NCBI GenBank assembly: GCA_038251595.1
Contig: JBBSBC010000007.1
Location: 1 to 35,524, forward strand
DNA: 35,524 bases
Direction: 5' to 3'
DNA from: JADLCX01 sp038251595
Lineage (GTDB): Bacteria; Planctomycetota; Phycisphaerae; Phycisphaerales; UBA1924
Every line of letters starts with the position of its first letter. The first letter of the stretch is position 1. Position numbers and translations under genes: made by a program. The notes beneath the pieces are model-generated. The model made no database searches, was not told where the DNA came from, and worked only from the letters and a program-made list of their open reading frames with translations. Shown here one piece after another: positions 34,165 through 35,524 of the stretch.

Positions 34165-34252
34165 ACCTTCAAACTCCCGAACATTCTGGTGCTTTGGATC
34201 GCAACCGAGTTGTCCACATGTTCAGTTTCCTACAAAATACCAAACAAACAAC

Positions 34253-34281
34253 TTGTCGAAACCCCTACCCAGTGGTACATT
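34253..34281 (+). promoter_or_regulatory. Candidate sigma-70-type promoter for the right-edge YVTN gene
   Basis: TTGTCG (34253-34258) and TACATT (34276-34281) are 17 bases apart, each matching four of six consensus bases. It lies about 50-65 bp upstream of the start, within an AT-richer region between divergent genes. Confidence 0.4.
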
Positions 34282-34344
34282 GTCCGTTCACTTCCGCTGC
34301 AATCACTTCAACAGATGCGGAGTGAGTTCCATATGGAGATGCGC

Positions 34345-35524
34345 ATGCTGCCCAATATCCGACGTGAAACTGCTCTGGTTATCGGTTTGCTTGCGCTCCT
34401 GAGTACAACCGTGGCAAGTACGGCACAACCCTTTGCGCCCCGCGACTCATCTGGACCTTTCGTGAACTGGGAATCGGCGCACGTCTCGCCGCTCTGCATC
34501 ACGCCTGATCAGACCCGTCTGCTGGCGGTCAACACCGCGGACAATCGGCTTGAGATTTTCTCAATCACCGCGGGCGGCCCGCTCAAGATTGGGTCGGTTC
34601 CGGTCGGACTTGACCCGGTGAGCGTTCGCGCCCGCGACAACAACGAGGCCTGGGTCGTCAACCACATCTCCGACACCGTCAGCATTGTTGATCTCAACAC
34701 CATGAACGTGAAGATGACGCTCGAAACGCTCGATGAGCCGGCGGACGTCGTCTTCGCGGGCTCGCGCGCGTTCGTCTCGTGCGCTTCGGCCCGAACCGTG
34801 CAAACCTGGTCGCTCGCGAACATCAGCGCTGGCCCAACGCTGCTGCCCATCCTGGGTGAACGACCAAACTCCATGGCCGTGAGTCTCGATGGTTCCAAGG
34901 TCTATGTTGCGATTTTCGAGTCGGGCAACCACTCCACCGTTCTTGGTGGAGGCGGCGTAACCAACATCGCCTTCCCACCCAATGTCGTTACCGATCCGGC
35001 CGGGCCATACGGCGGCATCAATCCGCCCCCAAACGCGGGCACCCTCTTCAGCCCGCCGGTTGGGCCTCTCAACCGTGCGCCGAACCCAAACCCACCCGCC
35101 GTCTCGCTCATCGTCAAGAAAAATGTGGCAGGTCGGTGGATGGACGACAACGCACACGACTGGACCAATCTCGTCTCTGGCCCGCAGGCCGGGCTCTCGG
35201 GTCGGCCGGTTGGTTGGGATGTTTACGACCACGATGTGGCGATTATCGATGCCGCGACACTCGCGGTAACCTATGCCGACGGGCTTATGAACATCTGCAT
35301 GAGCCTCTCGGTGAACCCCGGCACAGGGCGCGTGACGGTCGTCGGCACCGATGCCACGAATGAAGTCCGTTTCGAGCCTGTGGTCAACGGCAAGTTTCTG
35401 CGCGTGCAGTTCGCTTCGCTCGATCCGATTGGGTTGAGCGCAACCATCACCGATCTCAACGCACACCTGACCTACGCGACCTCAACCATCCCGCAGAACA
35501 GTCGCAACCTTTCGATCGGCGACC
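34345..35524 (+). CDS. Exported YVTN beta-propeller protein, partial (right end cut)
   Basis: The frame is open to the window edge. Its start is the ATG at 34345, with GGAG (34335-34338) six bases upstream; ATGs at 34339 and 34333 are alternatives. A signal peptide (ending ASTAQ) precedes a YVTN propeller: HVSPLCITPDQTRLLAVNTADNRLEIFSI, AWVVNHISDTVSIVDL, MAVSLDGSKVYVAIFESGN, WMDDNAHDW, DVAIIDAATLAVTYADGLMN. Nearly every motif has a counterpart in the protein at 26062-28749, including the TLFSPP segment and GRWMDDNA, so they are close paralogues. The C-terminal half, where its paralogue has two CxxCH motifs and the dockerin-like pair, lies outside the window. Confidence 0.88.
   Translation, partial: MLPNIRRETALVIGLLALLSTTVASTAQPFAPRDSSGPFVNWESAHVSPLCITPDQTRLLAVNTADNRLEIFSITAGGPLKIGSVPVGLDPVSVRARDNNEAWVVNHISDTVSIVDLNTMNVKMTLETLDEPADVVFAGSRAFVSCASARTVQTWSLANISAGPTLLPILGERPNSMAVSLDGSKVYVAIFESGNHSTVLGGGGVTNIAFPPNVVTDPAGPYGGINPPPNAGTLFSPPVGPLNRAPNPNPPAVSLIVKKNVAGRWMDDNAHDWTNLVSGPQAGLSGRPVGWDVYDHDVAIIDAATLAVTYADGLMNICMSLSVNPGTGRVTVVGTDATNEVRFEPVVNGKFLRVQFASLDPIGLSATITDLNAHLTYATSTIPQNSRNLSIGD

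Overview
The window looks like chromosomal DNA of a high-GC planctomycete, most probably of the Phycisphaerae/Phycisphaerales. This is inferred from family signatures and not from any marker-gene comparison. The main signatures are duplicated C-terminal dockerin-like repeats of the type DFN-x-SG-x-(4)-QD-(I/L)-FD ending in GC, a PEP-CTERM-like tail, Cys-rich GACC/GGCC repeats in an exported protein, a membrane protein with a CxxC-CxxC zinc ribbon, and several very large exported proteins of mixed domains. No tRNA, rRNA, CRISPR array, transposase or phage gene was recognised.

Left part (1-13.2 kb), mostly housekeeping. A zinc-ribbon membrane protein leaves the left edge on the minus strand. 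On the plus strand follow ispG (isoprenoid synthesis), two tandem paralogous alpha/beta hydrolases (the first an apparent lipoprotein) and, convergent to them, an exported TraB/Tiki-like protein that carries a GspG-like pseudopilin module. Then come a small unknown protein, ileS (isoleucyl-tRNA synthetase with an apparently lost C-terminal zinc site), a soluble histidine kinase with an NtrC-type sigma-54 regulator, and rlmE (23S rRNA methyltransferase).

Middle (13.2-19 kb), envelope genes. A BatA/VWA membrane protein is followed by an outer-membrane beta-barrel gene split by one in-frame TAA codon. Convergent to it is a large unrecognised lipoprotein that starts with TTG. A small stand-alone CBM48-like protein follows.

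Right part (19-35.5 kb), almost entirely exported proteins, many of them redox proteins. In order these are a PEP-CTERM-like protein and a redoxin / CxxCH / PHM-like fusion (apparent operon), a 1014-residue multicopper oxidase with DNRLRE, Cys-rich, Ig-like and dockerin-like modules, a MoxR AAA+ ATPase (minus), a YVTN-propeller / two-CxxCH / dockerin-like protein, a Tat-exported flavin amine oxidase (minus), two related exported proteins of unknown function (minus) and an Asp-box propeller protein (minus). Last is a second YVTN-propeller paralogue that runs off the right edge. The co-occurrence suggests a cell-surface or periplasmic oxidative system. The substrate cannot be read from the sequence, and joint function is inference.

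Most long antisense open frames are GC-driven shadows and were left out. Starts were moved inward where a Shine-Dalgarno match and signal peptide supported it.
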